This document shows, in pieces, positions 1-8,513 of a DNA stretch of 64,000 bases; the stretch's first letter is position 1; every line of letters starts with the position of its first letter. The position numbers and the translations under genes were made by a program. The notes beneath the pieces were generated by a model. The model had not been told where the DNA came from. It saw only the letters and a program-made list of their open reading frames with translations, and did not search any database. Origin of the DNA: Chryseobacterium angstadtii (GTDB lineage: Bacteria; Bacteroidota; Bacteroidia; Flavobacteriales; Weeksellaceae); assembly GCF_001045465.1 (NCBI RefSeq), contig NZ_LFND01000007.1:1-64000 (forward strand), read 5' to 3'.

Positions 1-351
1 GAAAACTGCCGGAAAATGGAGGAATTCGTATGGAGTGAGCCGGATATCTTACCGATCCTTCAAAATGATGTAGTACTCGCTTCTTTATATGTAGATGATA
101 AAGAAGAGCTTCCTGAAGACCAGAAAACGAAAATAGATCTTGGTGACGGGCAGATTAAAAAGGTTAAAACAATCGGTGACCGATGGAGCTTATTCCAGCA
201 GGTGAATTTCAATAACAATTCCCAGCCGCACTACGTTCTGATCACACCGGATGGAAAAGTAATCAACACTCCTGTGTCCGGATATATGCCGAAAGAGGAT
301 TTCAAAAAGTTCCTGGAATGTGGTGTTAATTATTACAAAACAATAAAGTAA
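1..351 (+). CDS. DsbD-like thioredoxin-fold protein, C-terminal part (5' partial)
   Basis: The reading frame is open from base 1, so the gene starts upstream of the window; 116 residues are visible. They begin Glu-Asn-Cys-Arg-Lys-Met-Glu-Glu, which fits the second half of a thioredoxin CxxC redox site whose first cysteine lies just outside. The rest (L-A-S-L-Y-V-D-D, then a cis-Pro-like stretch S-Q-P-H-Y-V-L-I, then a C-terminal helix) matches the thioredoxin domain at the end of DsbD/thiol:disulfide interchange proteins of Bacteroidetes. That family carries reducing power across the inner membrane to periplasmic thiols. An internal ATG at 16 is not the real start. A rho-independent terminator follows. 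The membrane part of the protein cannot be seen, so a stand-alone thioredoxin-like protein is possible. Confidence 0.75.
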   Translation, partial: ENCRKMEEFVWSEPDILPILQNDVVLASLYVDDKEELPEDQKTKIDLGDGQIKKVKTIGDRWSLFQQVNFNNNSQPHYVLITPDGKVINTPVSGYMPKEDFKKFLECGVNYYKTIK

Positions 352-370
352 GATTTAATCTCAACATCAT

Positions 371-406
371 AAAGCCTTATCAATTGATTTTGATAGGGCT
401 TTTTTG
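371..406 (+). terminator. Terminator after the DsbD-like gene
   Basis: The arms AAGCCTTATCA and TGATAGGGCTT form a hairpin with one bulge, followed by a T run. It lies 20 bases after the stop codon. Confidence 0.75.
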
Positions 407-504
407 TGCACTTATTAGAAAAATATCCACACTTACTAATTCATTTGAGAATACTTCCTTTTTTTTATTAAATTACACCCTGAGCCACTCAATTACAATT
501 ACAT

Positions 505-2064
505 ATGAACTATTTCAAATTTACTTTTTTATTTTCCCTAATCATGTACTCCTTTATGCCAGCGCAGACCGCACCTGCTATACAATGGCAGAAATCATTG
601 GGCGGAAGTAATGGAGATCTCGCAAAATCTATTCGGCAAACTTTTGATGGAGGATATATTATGGCTGGAGAATCTTCTTCTACCGACGGAGATGTTACTG
701 GAAATCATGGAAGCAATGGATATCAAGATTACTGGATTGTAAAGCTGGATCCTTCAGGAATGATACAATGGCAGAAATCACTGGGAGGAACTCTTTATGA
801 GAGTTCAAATTCTATTCAGCAAACTTCTGATGGAGGATATATCATTGCCGGACAGTCTTTTTCTACCGACGGGGATGTTACTGGAAATCATGGAAATGCC
901 GATTACTGGATTGTGAAATTAGATGCCTCAGGAAACTTACAATGGCAAAAATCATTGGGTGGCAGTAAAGAAGATGTAGCCAACTCCGTTCAGCAAACTT
1001 CTGACGGAGGGTATATTATTGCCGGAGAGTCTTATTCTACCGACGGGGATGTTACAGGGAATCATGGGATTTCCGATTGCTGGATCGTAAAATTAGATAC
1101 ATCAGGAACCATGCAGTGGCAGAAATCACTGGGTGGAAGTTCTTACGAGAGGGCCAATTCAATCCAACAGACTTCCGACGGAGGATACATTATGGCAGGG
1201 GCTGCCAGTTCTACCAATGGAGATGTTAGTATAAATCATGGAAACGAAGATTTTTGGATCGTTAAATTAGATGCCTCAGGAACTATACAATGGGAAAAGA
1301 CATTGGTGGGTAATCTCGCTGATTCTGCACAGTCTATCCAACAAACATCAGAGGGAGCATATATTGTTGCCGGCTTATCTAATTCTGTAAACTCTGAAAT
1401 TCCTACAGTTTTCGGAGTATCCAATTATTGTGTGGCAAAATTAGATGCTAACGGAAACACATTATGGCAAAGATATTATGGGGGCAGCGGCGGCGATCAC
1501 CCTTTCTCTACCCAACAAACATCTGACGGAGGATATATTGTAGCAGGGGGAACTTCTTCTTTTGACGGAGATGTTACGGGAAATCATGGAGGTTTTGATT
1601 ACTGGATCCTGAAATTAGATCCTTCAGGGAACATACAATGGCAGAAATCATTGGGTGGGAGTGATTATGATGAAGCCTATTCCATTCAACAGACCGCTGA
1701 TGGCGGGTATATACTCGCAGGTATGGGGTTTTCTGCAAACGGAAACATTACGGGATACTACGGAAACAGTGACGCCTGGATCGTCAAATTAAGCTCCGCC
1801 CAATTAAGTACTGCGGAATCTCAACTTATGAATAAGCCTCATATCTATCCAAATCCCGGAAAAGATTTTGTGTATATCAGTCCTTTGCCTGGTGAAACAA
1901 CAATCAGTATTTCCGATATGTCCGGAAGGAAATTATTTACCCGGAAATACAGTGAACAAAAGGCGGCAATAGATGTCAGAGCATTTACCAACGGCACCTA
2001 TCTCATTCAGGTATTTTATAAGGATGAAATCATTTTATCCGAAAAACTCATCATCAGCAAATAA
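505..2064 (+). CDS. Secreted seven-repeat beta-propeller-like T9SS cargo
   Basis: 519 residues. An N-terminal signal peptide (hydrophobic to about residue 20, ending P-A-Q) is followed by seven tandem repeats of about 58 residues, each built as IQWQKSLGG - SIQQTSDGGYIIAG - STDGDVTGNHG - DYWIVKLDASG. Seven such blades fit a beta-propeller. Repeat 5 is degenerate: its GDVTGNHG segment is replaced. The last 75 residues, opening with Y-P-N-P-G and ending in K-L-I-I-S-K, are a T9SS type A sorting domain, so the protein is expected to be exported by SecYEG, passed through the T9SS pore and anchored or released at the surface. No catalytic motif is seen, so adhesion or binding is the likely role. 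The ATG at 505 is chosen because the signal peptide starts there. Confidence 0.85.
   Translation: MNYFKFTFLFSLIMYSFMPAQTAPAIQWQKSLGGSNGDLAKSIRQTFDGGYIMAGESSSTDGDVTGNHGSNGYQDYWIVKLDPSGMIQWQKSLGGTLYESSNSIQQTSDGGYIIAGQSFSTDGDVTGNHGNADYWIVKLDASGNLQWQKSLGGSKEDVANSVQQTSDGGYIIAGESYSTDGDVTGNHGISDCWIVKLDTSGTMQWQKSLGGSSYERANSIQQTSDGGYIMAGAASSTNGDVSINHGNEDFWIVKLDASGTIQWEKTLVGNLADSAQSIQQTSEGAYIVAGLSNSVNSEIPTVFGVSNYCVAKLDANGNTLWQRYYGGSGGDHPFSTQQTSDGGYIVAGGTSSFDGDVTGNHGGFDYWILKLDPSGNIQWQKSLGGSDYDEAYSIQQTADGGYILAGMGFSANGNITGYYGNSDAWIVKLSSAQLSTAESQLMNKPHIYPNPGKDFVYISPLPGETTISISDMSGRKLFTRKYSEQKAAIDVRAFTNGTYLIQVFYKDEIILSEKLIISK
580..1797 (+). repeat. Seven tandem ~174-bp coding repeats
   Basis: These are the DNA-level repeats that encode the seven propeller blades. 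Units 1, 2, 3, 4 and 6 share long near-identical blocks (for example ACCGACGGGGATGTTAC and variants). Unit 5 is strongly diverged and unit 7 moderately. Confidence 0.85.
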
Positions 2065-2259
2065 CAGAATTATCTTAAAATTTCAAAAAATAATAGAGAA
2101 TAAAAAACCACCACAGTAATTCAAATGTTAAAATTCAAATATTTTTCAAAATAATTATCAATTACTAAATTAAGGTATAAACTTTGTATGGATTCCTCTA
2201 AATAAAGATCAAAAGTTCAGTCTTTATTAAAATTCGTTTAACATTTAAAATTATGAGTT

Positions 2260-2775
2260 ATGGCTGAAGTAATTGCACAAGAAAAACAGGGAGGCAAACA
2301 AAAGAAAAAATTAATCAGAGTAGACATGACCCCGATGGTGGATCTGGGATTCCTGCTGATCACCTTCTTTATGTTCACCACCAATTTTACAAAACCTAAT
2401 GTGATGGATCTGGGGCTTCCGGCAAAAGGAACACCTCCAAGTGGACCTGTCGTAGACCAAAGAAATCAAGTTACATTTATCCTGGGAAAAGACAACAGGG
2501 TATTTTACCACCAGAGCAATGAGACGGATCTCAATTCAGAAAATCTGAAAGAGACGGATTTCAGCGGTGTGAAAATTTCAAAAATCATTTCTGAAGCTTA
2601 TAAAAAAGCTCCGGTACCTGAAAACTTCACCGTGATTGTAAAACCAACCGATGATGCCAACTACAAAAACTTCGTAGATATTCTGGATAATATTGCGATC
2701 TCTAAAAAAGAAAGATATGGCATTACAGATATAAAACCCTGGGAAGAGAAAGTTTACACTGAACTTACCCAATAA
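2260..2775 (+). CDS. exbD: ExbD/TolR-type biopolymer transport protein
   Basis: 171 residues with the ExbD plan: a basic cytoplasmic N-terminus (to residue 20), one transmembrane helix (about 27-44) with the conserved aspartate D28 at its start in the motif D-M-T-P-M-V-D-L-G-F-L-L, and a periplasmic domain. In this family the membrane aspartate takes part in proton-driven energising of TonB-dependent transport together with ExbB. Here the gene is alone: no exbB or tonB lies next to it, so its partner must be encoded elsewhere. It is longer than E. coli ExbD (141 aa), which is usual for Bacteroidetes homologues. A terminator follows directly. The start at 2260 is the first ATG that gives the normal basic N-terminus. 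Confidence 0.9.
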   Translation: MAEVIAQEKQGGKQKKKLIRVDMTPMVDLGFLLITFFMFTTNFTKPNVMDLGLPAKGTPPSGPVVDQRNQVTFILGKDNRVFYHQSNETDLNSENLKETDFSGVKISKIISEAYKKAPVPENFTVIVKPTDDANYKNFVDILDNIAISKKERYGITDIKPWEEKVYTELTQ

Positions 2776-2780
2776 TACAA

Positions 2781-2808
2781 AGGAGCATTTTTACAATGCT
2801 CTTTTTTT
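2781..2808 (+). terminator. Terminator after exbD
   Basis: The stem GAGCAT/ATGCTC with a 7-base loop is followed by seven T residues. Confidence 0.75.
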
Positions 2809-2811
2809 ATT

Positions 2812-2819
2812 TAAATTTG
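2812..2819 (+). promoter_or_regulatory. -7 box of the alpha/beta hydrolase gene
   Basis: TAAATTTG matches the Bacteroidetes -7 consensus TAnnTTTG and lies 17 bases before the ATG at 2837. No clear -33 TTG is present; the terminator T run of exbD occupies that region. Confidence 0.5.
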
Positions 2820-2836
2820 AAGAAACATCTAAGATT

Positions 2837-3619
2837 ATGCTGAACTTCGAAAGAAAAGGAAAAGGGAAAGAAACCCTGGTACTGCTTCACGGTTTTATGG
2901 AAACCCTTTCTATCTGGAAGGATATGGAACCTCATCTCTCCGAGAATTTCTCCCTCCTGAAAATAGATCTTCCCGGCCATGGACAGTCCGACATTCTAGC
3001 AGAAGTCCACACGATGGAACTTATGGCTGATGAAGTAAAAAAGGTCCTAGATCATGAAAAACTGAGCAAAGTCCATTTGCTGGGTCATTCTATGGGTGGC
3101 TACACCTCGCTGGCCTTTGCAGAAAAATATCCTGAAACCCTTAAAAGTCTTACTCTGTTTTTCTCCACTTATTTTGCAGATGATGAAGAAAAGAAACAGC
3201 AGCGGATCAAAAGCTACAGAATTATCAAAGATGCCTTTGCCCATTATGTCAGAGCCGGAATACCGAATCTTTTCAACCCCAATGAGAGGGATATCCTTGA
3301 AGGTAAAATTGAAATAGCTCTCGAAACAGCCCTTTCTACCAATAATCTGGGAGCACTGGCCTGTGTAAAAGGAATGGTGGCAAGAACAGATAAAAAGCAT
3401 ATCATGGAAAATCTTGAAGCTAAAATTTTAGTTTTGGCCGGAAAACATGACAATGCTGTAAAGACAGATACCATGATCAAACATCTTCCGGACAGAACGA
3501 ATATCAAATCGTATATTCTGGATTGCGGGCACAACGGACACTGGGAAAAACCGGGTATCTGTGCCGAGATTATCAATACGGAACTTCTTCACAATCTTCC
3601 AAAAAAATTAGTGCTTTAA
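2837..3619 (+). CDS. Alpha/beta-fold hydrolase
   Basis: 260 residues with the alpha/beta hydrolase fold. The oxyanion loop L-L-H-G-F-M-E lies near residue 20. The nucleophile elbow G-H-S-M-G-G contains S85, the acid is probably D205 (G-K-H-D-N), and the base is H232 in C-G-H-N-G-H-W-E-K-P. No signal peptide, so a cytoplasmic enzyme. The family includes esterases, lipases, C-C hydrolases and haloperoxidase-like enzymes, so the substrate cannot be named. The next gene on the same strand is a patatin-like phospholipase 74 bases downstream, which may hint at a shared lipid role but is weak evidence. Confidence 0.88.
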   Translation: MLNFERKGKGKETLVLLHGFMETLSIWKDMEPHLSENFSLLKIDLPGHGQSDILAEVHTMELMADEVKKVLDHEKLSKVHLLGHSMGGYTSLAFAEKYPETLKSLTLFFSTYFADDEEKKQQRIKSYRIIKDAFAHYVRAGIPNLFNPNERDILEGKIEIALETALSTNNLGALACVKGMVARTDKKHIMENLEAKILVLAGKHDNAVKTDTMIKHLPDRTNIKSYILDCGHNGHWEKPGICAEIINTELLHNLPKKLVL

Positions 3620-3693
3620 AAGCTTTTGCTATGACGCATCTCAGCTGCTTCGTATCAAAAATTCTTGTATCTTAGTAAGGAATAATTATCTCA

Positions 3694-4509
3694 ATGGGTT
3701 TATTCTCTTTCAAAAAAAAGAAACCGCCGGTCATCGGCCTTACGCTTTCCGGTGGAGGAATGCGTGGAATAGCCCATATTGCAGTATTGAAAGCGCTGGA
3801 AGAATACAATCTGAAGCCGCATATTATCTCAGGAACCAGCGCAGGCTCCATTGTCGGGGCATTCTATTCTTTCGGAAAATCACCGGACGAGATGATGGAT
3901 ATCGTAAGAAACACTACATTCTTCTCCAGATCTTACCTGAAGCTTTCTAAAAATGGGATCTTCAGCTCTAATTTTATTTTAAAGCTGTTCAATGATCATT
4001 TTCCTGAGAATGATTTTAAGATCTTAAAAATTCCGGTTTACGTTACGGCTACGGAAATGACTCATGGAATTGTAGATTTCTTCTCGGAAGGAGAGCTTTT
4101 CAGTCCTCTTCTGGCTTCATCAAGCGTTCCTTTTATTCTCCCGCCTGTAAGAATAGGTGAAAAAATATATGTTGACGGAGGTGTTCTGGACAACCTTCCC
4201 ATTGAACCTATTATTAACAAATGTGACTTTCTCATCGCTTCACACGTTAATTCAATAAGCTATGACGAATTAAAGAAAATGAGCCTGATGAAAGAATTTG
4301 ACAGGATTCTCCATTTAGCCATTGCTAAATCGGTTTATTCTAAAGTAAAATCCTGTGATATTTTCTTAGATCCTCCTAAAATGACGAAATTCAGTTTGTT
4401 CAGTAAGAAAAATCTGGATGCTATGTTCCAGGAAGTATATGATTATACTTGTGAAGAACTGGAGGAGAAAGGATATATAAAAGGCTCCCAAAACGAGAGC
4501 CTTTTATAA
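3694..4509 (+). CDS. Patatin-like phospholipase (RssA-type)
   Basis: 271 residues. It carries the full patatin set: the glycine-rich oxyanion loop S-G-G-G-M-R-G (residues 19-25), the nucleophile motif G-T-S-A-G with S49, and the catalytic D-G-G with D161. The family uses a Ser-Asp dyad to hydrolyse acyl esters of phospholipids. There is no signal peptide, and the N-terminus is very basic (F-K-K-K-K-P), so it is probably a cytoplasmic or membrane-associated enzyme like RssA rather than a secreted toxin. It is short compared with the T5-type patatins, which have extra beta-barrel domains. A hairpin overlaps the last codons and may end transcription. Confidence 0.9.
   Translation: MGLFSFKKKKPPVIGLTLSGGGMRGIAHIAVLKALEEYNLKPHIISGTSAGSIVGAFYSFGKSPDEMMDIVRNTTFFSRSYLKLSKNGIFSSNFILKLFNDHFPENDFKILKIPVYVTATEMTHGIVDFFSEGELFSPLLASSSVPFILPPVRIGEKIYVDGGVLDNLPIEPIINKCDFLIASHVNSISYDELKKMSLMKEFDRILHLAIAKSVYSKVKSCDIFLDPPKMTKFSLFSKKNLDAMFQEVYDYTCEELEEKGYIKGSQNESLL
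4480..4506. terminator. Hairpin at the patatin gene end (convergent site)
   Basis: The arms AAGGCTC and GAGCCTT flank a loop of about 9 bases, followed by TTTT. The hairpin sits inside the last codons of the patatin gene and 20 bases from the end of the convergent T9SS gene, so it may serve both strands. Confidence 0.5.
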
Positions 4510-4528
4510 TAGATTATTTAAAATTGTA

Positions 4529-6118
4529 TTATTCTTTAATTACCTTAAATGTCTGTTCGGAATCTTCTGTTTTAACTTTTACAAGATATACCCCTGATTT
4601 CAAATCACCAGTCTGGATTACAGATACATTTTCCTTAACAGATTTAACCAATCTTCCTTCAGCAGAGTAGAATGTTACTTCTGTTACTTTTCTGCCTGAT
4701 GTTGAAATATTTAAAACATCTTTCATCGGATTCGGATATACTGCTAATTTTGCCTGAGCATTGGTTTCATTTACGGCCAATGTTCCGGCTGGAACAATAG
4801 TAATGAGGTAATCTTCAGCCTGCCCATAACCAGCTGTTCCTGAAGTTGAGGTAAGTGAAGTTCCTGAAGAATAACATGGACTTAAATATATAGTGCTTCC
4901 AAAGTTCTTCTTCACTCTCATTCTTGTTTTTCCTAATGTAGCCGTAGCAGGAACCACAATATTTCCGGTTGCCGTTTTGGCATCAACACCTGTAGAATTC
5001 ACCAGTGTAACTGCTGTAGCAGCCGTTCCAAAGAACGCTTCTCCTGTATCCGCAAAATCCCCATCCTGGTTCCAGTCTATATATACTATAAATCTATTGG
5101 TACTATTTCCGTCCGTGTTTCCTTTGAAAGTTATCGGATACGTGGCTCCCTGTTCCACAGATACATTTTTATCTGTAAAGTTTTCATGAGCCGGGCTTGT
5201 TAACACTTCTGAAGAAGTATTCGTCATATTTCTCAACTGCACAGAAGTGATAGGTTCCACCCCATCTGTAAACCTAAGGTTTCCAGAACAGTAAGGAGCA
5301 AATGCATCTCTGGTCGTAAAGCTGGAAGTCTGACATCCCACAGCAACGCCTGCCGCATTTTTAGCTACAACTTTCCAGTAATACGTTGTATTTCCAAGCA
5401 GGTTAGAAAAATCAGCAAATAAATAATTGCTTGCTACCAGCGTTGTTGGATTAGAGTTGGTATCCAGATATACATCATAGCTATCAACTTTTCCTCCGGA
5501 AGCTGGTGCAGTCCATGTTAATGTGGCTGCATTAGGATTCACCCCGGTAGCCCCATTAGCAGGCGAAACTAAAGACGCAACACAGTTAGGTACTACGGTA
5601 GGTGCAGTATCAGTTGAAATATCATCAAACAATAATCTGAACATGTCTGTAGAAGTGGCCTGGAAGCCTACATATACCGTCTGCCCTACATAAGCGGAAA
5701 GATCTACAGAAAAGAAGGTCCATTTGCTCGGAGCTGGCGCGTTTGCGGTCAGTACAGTGGTAAACGCAGCTGCAGTAGCAGTCGTAGTGGACAATTTAAC
5801 AGCATAGTTTTCAACATAGTTAGGATCTTGGTTCTTTACAAAATAGGTTAGTCTGTCATTCACCCCAGCTACGACAGTAATGGCTGGAGTCACTAAAAAA
5901 TCATCGTGAGCAGCCGTACTGTAATTGATCTGCGCAGCATTGGGCAGGGAATAGGTACTTCTCGGAGCTCCCGGACCAAAAATAAATCCATTGGTATCTC
6001 CTCCGTTAATTACACTCCATCCGGCAGGAGTAGTAGTGCCGGCATCGAAATTTTGAAAAAATTGTGCATGTGCAGCAATAGGTAAAGCGCACAACAACGC
6101 GAGTAGTTTTGTTTTCAT
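4529..6118 (-). CDS. Secreted choice-of-anchor J / FN3 / GEVED protein, T9SS type A
   Basis: 529 residues. The signal peptide is M-K-T-K-L-L-A-L-L-C ... H-A-Q (about 1-19). It is followed by a cleaved-adhesin/choice-of-anchor J jelly-roll domain (about 20-175, W-S-V-I-N-G-G-D and F-L-V-T-P-A-I), a fibronectin type III domain (about 180-265, with L-T-W-T-A-P and T-Y-Y-W-K-V-V-A), and a GEVED domain (about 270-445, with the calcium-site-like D-W-N-Q-D-G-D-F-A-D-T-G-E-A). The type A sorting domain runs from Y-P-N-P-M near 460 to the end. This architecture is typical of surface adhesins or the non-catalytic parts of secreted peptidases; no protease motif is present here. It is transcribed in the same direction as nrnA but probably from its own promoter. 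Confidence 0.88.
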   Translation of the reverse strand: MKTKLLALLCALPIAAHAQFFQNFDAGTTTPAGWSVINGGDTNGFIFGPGAPRSTYSLPNAAQINYSTAAHDDFLVTPAITVVAGVNDRLTYFVKNQDPNYVENYAVKLSTTTATAAAFTTVLTANAPAPSKWTFFSVDLSAYVGQTVYVGFQATSTDMFRLLFDDISTDTAPTVVPNCVASLVSPANGATGVNPNAATLTWTAPASGGKVDSYDVYLDTNSNPTTLVASNYLFADFSNLLGNTTYYWKVVAKNAAGVAVGCQTSSFTTRDAFAPYCSGNLRFTDGVEPITSVQLRNMTNTSSEVLTSPAHENFTDKNVSVEQGATYPITFKGNTDGNSTNRFIVYIDWNQDGDFADTGEAFFGTAATAVTLVNSTGVDAKTATGNIVVPATATLGKTRMRVKKNFGSTIYLSPCYSSGTSLTSTSGTAGYGQAEDYLITIVPAGTLAVNETNAQAKLAVYPNPMKDVLNISTSGRKVTEVTFYSAEGRLVKSVKENVSVIQTGDLKSGVYLVKVKTEDSEQTFKVIKE

Positions 6119-6214
6119 GAAATAATTTGTTTTATCATTAATTTAGTACCCAAAGTACAATAAATTTATATATAAAACAAACTATCAAACAAATCTTTAC
6201 GATTTAATAAATTT

Positions 6215-7210
6215 CTAACTTTCTACAAATCGTTTAAAATCTTCAATCGTATTCTCTAAAGAGCCATAAGATTTTCCACCAGCGGCATTGATATGTCCGC
6301 CTCCGTTAAAGTGCTTTCTGGAAAACTGGTTCACATCCACATCATCTTTACTTCTGAAAGAAATTTTAATAAAATCATCATACAGATCTTCCATGAAGAA
6401 TGCCGCCATTTTTACACCTGCAATGCTTAATCCGTAGTTCACAAAACCTTCCGTATCGCCTTTCTGGAAACCAAATTCTTTTAATTCATTTCTTGTAAGA
6501 GACAATATGGCTACTTTACCATCATTCACTACTTCTATTCTTCCCAAAACAAGAGCGAGAAGATGAAGGCGGGAAACCGTATTCGTGTCCCAGGTATTTG
6601 AAGTGATTATTGAAGGATCAGCTCCGTTTTCGATTAAATTGGCAATAATCCTGTGTGTGGTTGCACTCGTGGAACGGAAACGGAAGCCTCCTGTATCCGT
6701 CATAATTCCGGTATAAAGACACTCCGCGATATCCTGATTGACCAAAGATTCATCCTCCATGGCTTCTATAAAATGATAAATCATCTGGGAAGTGGCAGGA
6801 ATTATCGTATCAGAATATACAAAATCAAATGCTTCCGGCTGCTGGTGGTGGTCGATCAGAATTTTTTTAGCCGTGGCCTTCGTAAGCCAGTCGCCCAATA
6901 TTCCTATTCTTGAAGGAGAATTGAAATCAAGACAGAAAATCACATCCGCCCCGTTAATCAGATCAGATGCATACTTTCTTTTATATTCTCCGATAATCAC
7001 TTTTTTAGATTCCGGCATCCATTTCAGGAACTTGGGAAAATCGTTGGGAACAATCACTTCTGCAGAAATTCCTTTTGCTTTCAGATAATGTTTCAGCCCG
7101 AGACTGGAACCTATAGCATCTCCATCAGGATTATAATGAGTAAGAATAACTATATTGTTTTCAGGCGTAAGTAACGTCTTGATATCTGAAAGTTCTGCTG
7201 GTGTAAACAT
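6215..7210 (-). CDS. nrnA: NrnA-type oligoribonuclease / pAp phosphatase (DHH family)
   Basis: 331 residues. The DHH domain carries T-H-Y-N-P-D-G-D-A-I-G-S near residue 25, an aspartate near residue 95 (F-C-L-D-F-N) and the signature D-H-H-Q near residue 120. The DHHA1 domain ends with the substrate loop G-G-G-H-I-N-A-A-G-G (about 305-314). Family members degrade 2-5-nt RNA oligomers and, in many cases, dephosphorylate 3'-phosphoadenosine 5'-phosphate to AMP using Mn2+. Length is normal. It diverges from rpmH and has its own promoter (TATCTTTG on the minus strand at 7250-7243). Confidence 0.92.
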   Translation of the reverse strand: MFTPAELSDIKTLLTPENNIVILTHYNPDGDAIGSSLGLKHYLKAKGISAEVIVPNDFPKFLKWMPESKKVIIGEYKRKYASDLINGADVIFCLDFNSPSRIGILGDWLTKATAKKILIDHHQQPEAFDFVYSDTIIPATSQMIYHFIEAMEDESLVNQDIAECLYTGIMTDTGGFRFRSTSATTHRIIANLIENGADPSIITSNTWDTNTVSRLHLLALVLGRIEVVNDGKVAILSLTRNELKEFGFQKGDTEGFVNYGLSIAGVKMAAFFMEDLYDDFIKISFRSKDDVDVNQFSRKHFNGGGHINAAGGKSYGSLENTIEDFKRFVES

Positions 7211-7242
7211 CGTGTGTTTATTTTTCTTTAAATTTGAGTTTC

Positions 7243-7274
7243 CAAAGATAGAGCTTTTAAATAAATCATTTCAA
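7243..7274 (-). promoter_or_regulatory. nrnA promoter
   Basis: On the minus strand the -7 box TATCTTTG (7250-7243) lies 21 bases from an upstream TTG (7274-7272). It is 33 bases before the nrnA ATG. Confidence 0.6.
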
Positions 7275-7370
7275 TATTATTTCTGAACGCGGAATTTCAT
7301 TTCCAGTTATGGTTTATCAAGTATTGAATAAAAAACATTTCAAATAATTTCTAAAAAAAGATTAGTAAAG

Positions 7371-7401
7371 TTTGTAACTTTTAAAAATTTCTATATCTTT
7401 G
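7371..7401 (+). promoter_or_regulatory. rpmH promoter
   Basis: TTTG (7371-7374), a 19-base spacer and TATCTTTG (7394-7401) match the Bacteroidetes housekeeping promoter TTTG-N19-TAnnTTTG exactly. The ATG of rpmH is 45 bases downstream. Confidence 0.8.
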
Positions 7402-7445
7402 CAACCTGAAAATTAATAGATTAATTACGATTTAAATATATAGTA

Positions 7446-7604
7446 ATGAGTAAAAGAACATTCCAACCATCAGAGAGAAAGAAAAGAAACAAGCACGGTT
7501 TCAGAGAAAGAATGTCTACGCCAAACGGGAGAAGAGTTTTGGCAGCAAGAAGAGCTAAAGGCAGAAAGAGTTTAACTGTTAGTGCTTCACGCGCTAAGAG
7601 ATAA
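7446..7604 (+). CDS. rpmH: 50S ribosomal protein L34
   Basis: 52 residues, beginning [20 protein letters not shown] and rich in Arg/Lys, with the universal [11 protein letters not shown] segment. This is the L34 protein of the large subunit at normal length. The nearest upstream gene is divergent nrnA, and ftsE lies 155 bases downstream; it is not next to rnpA or dnaA as in many other bacteria. The exact-consensus promoter upstream fits strong constitutive expression. Confidence 0.98.
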   Translation: MSKRTFQPSERKKRNKHGFRERMSTPNGRRVLAARRAKGRKSLTVSASRAKR

Positions 7605-7759
7605 TATCTCGAATTATCATATACAAATCATGCTTGAAAAGAAGTTTTTCAGGCATTTTTTGTTGTTAAAATTTCCCAAAGTTTACCTTTTTTAAGCTTC
7701 TTTTTTCTATTTTTAAGATCTGAAAAAATATTTCAGAAATTGTACGATAAAATTGAATT

Positions 7760-8470
7760 ATGCCGCATACCAATATCTCAGGAGATAATATTATAAGCTT
7801 ACAGCACGCAAAAATTGCGCAAAAAAACTTTACTGTTCTTACTGATGTTAATCTAAACATCAAGAAAGGCAGATTCTGTTACCTTATCGGAAAGACAGGT
7901 TCCGGAAAAAGTTCCCTTCTGAAAACACTTTACGGACACATTCCTTTAGCATCAGGGCACGGAGCTGTAGTAGGCTTTGAACTTGCCAAACTGAGACCTT
8001 CAGATATTCCTAATCTGAGAAGAAAATTAGGAATCGTATTTCAGGATTTCCAGTTATTGTCCGACAGAACGGTTGAGAAAAATCTAAAATTCGTTCTTGA
8101 AGCTACAGGCTGGAACGATAAAATAAAAATGGAAGACCGCATCAATGAAGTTTTGGGAAGCGTAAACATGAAAAGCAAAAAACACAAAATGCCTCATGAA
8201 CTTTCCGGTGGTGAGCAGCAGCGTGTGGCTATTGCCAGAGCTTTACTAAACCATCCTGACCTTATCCTTGCCGATGAGCCTACAGGAAACCTGGATCCGG
8301 AAACATCCAACGAAATTATGACCCTTCTGAAGCAGGTAGCTCTTGAAAACGGCGCTGCTGTAGTAATGGCAACCCATGACTATCACATGATTCAGAACTT
8401 CCCGGGTGAAGCCATCAGATGTGAAGACGGAAAAGTTTCCGTACTGGATACCGCAGAATTATTTGAATAA
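7760..8470 (+). CDS. ftsE: Cell-division ABC transporter ATP-binding protein FtsE
   Basis: 236 residues, a single ABC ATPase domain: Walker A G-K-T-G-S-G-K-S-S (about 45-53), Q-loop F-Q-D-F-Q, signature L-S-G-G-E-Q-Q-R-V-A, Walker B L-I-L-A-D-E-P-T-G and the H-loop M-A-T-H-D. The short size, the L-G-I-V-F-Q-D-F-Q-L-L segment and E-P-T-G-N-L-D-P fit FtsE, which with the membrane protein FtsX controls septal peptidoglycan hydrolases. No ftsX is adjacent; in Bacteroidetes it is often encoded elsewhere. A LolD-like lipoprotein exporter ATPase is the main alternative. Confidence 0.8.
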   Translation: MPHTNISGDNIISLQHAKIAQKNFTVLTDVNLNIKKGRFCYLIGKTGSGKSSLLKTLYGHIPLASGHGAVVGFELAKLRPSDIPNLRRKLGIVFQDFQLLSDRTVEKNLKFVLEATGWNDKIKMEDRINEVLGSVNMKSKKHKMPHELSGGEQQRVAIARALLNHPDLILADEPTGNLDPETSNEIMTLLKQVALENGAAVVMATHDYHMIQNFPGEAIRCEDGKVSVLDTAELFE

Positions 8471-8513
8471 AAATGAAAAGATTAAAAGTTCAGAATCTTC
8501 TGACTTCTAATCT

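Noticed and set aside
384-611. 75-residue plus-strand ORF overlapping the start of the propeller gene
   Set aside because: It begins inside the upstream terminator and runs through the promoter and signal-peptide region of the real gene in another frame.
580-1797. CRISPR array or satellite DNA
   Set aside because: The repeats are 174 bases, in frame, and encode propeller blades.
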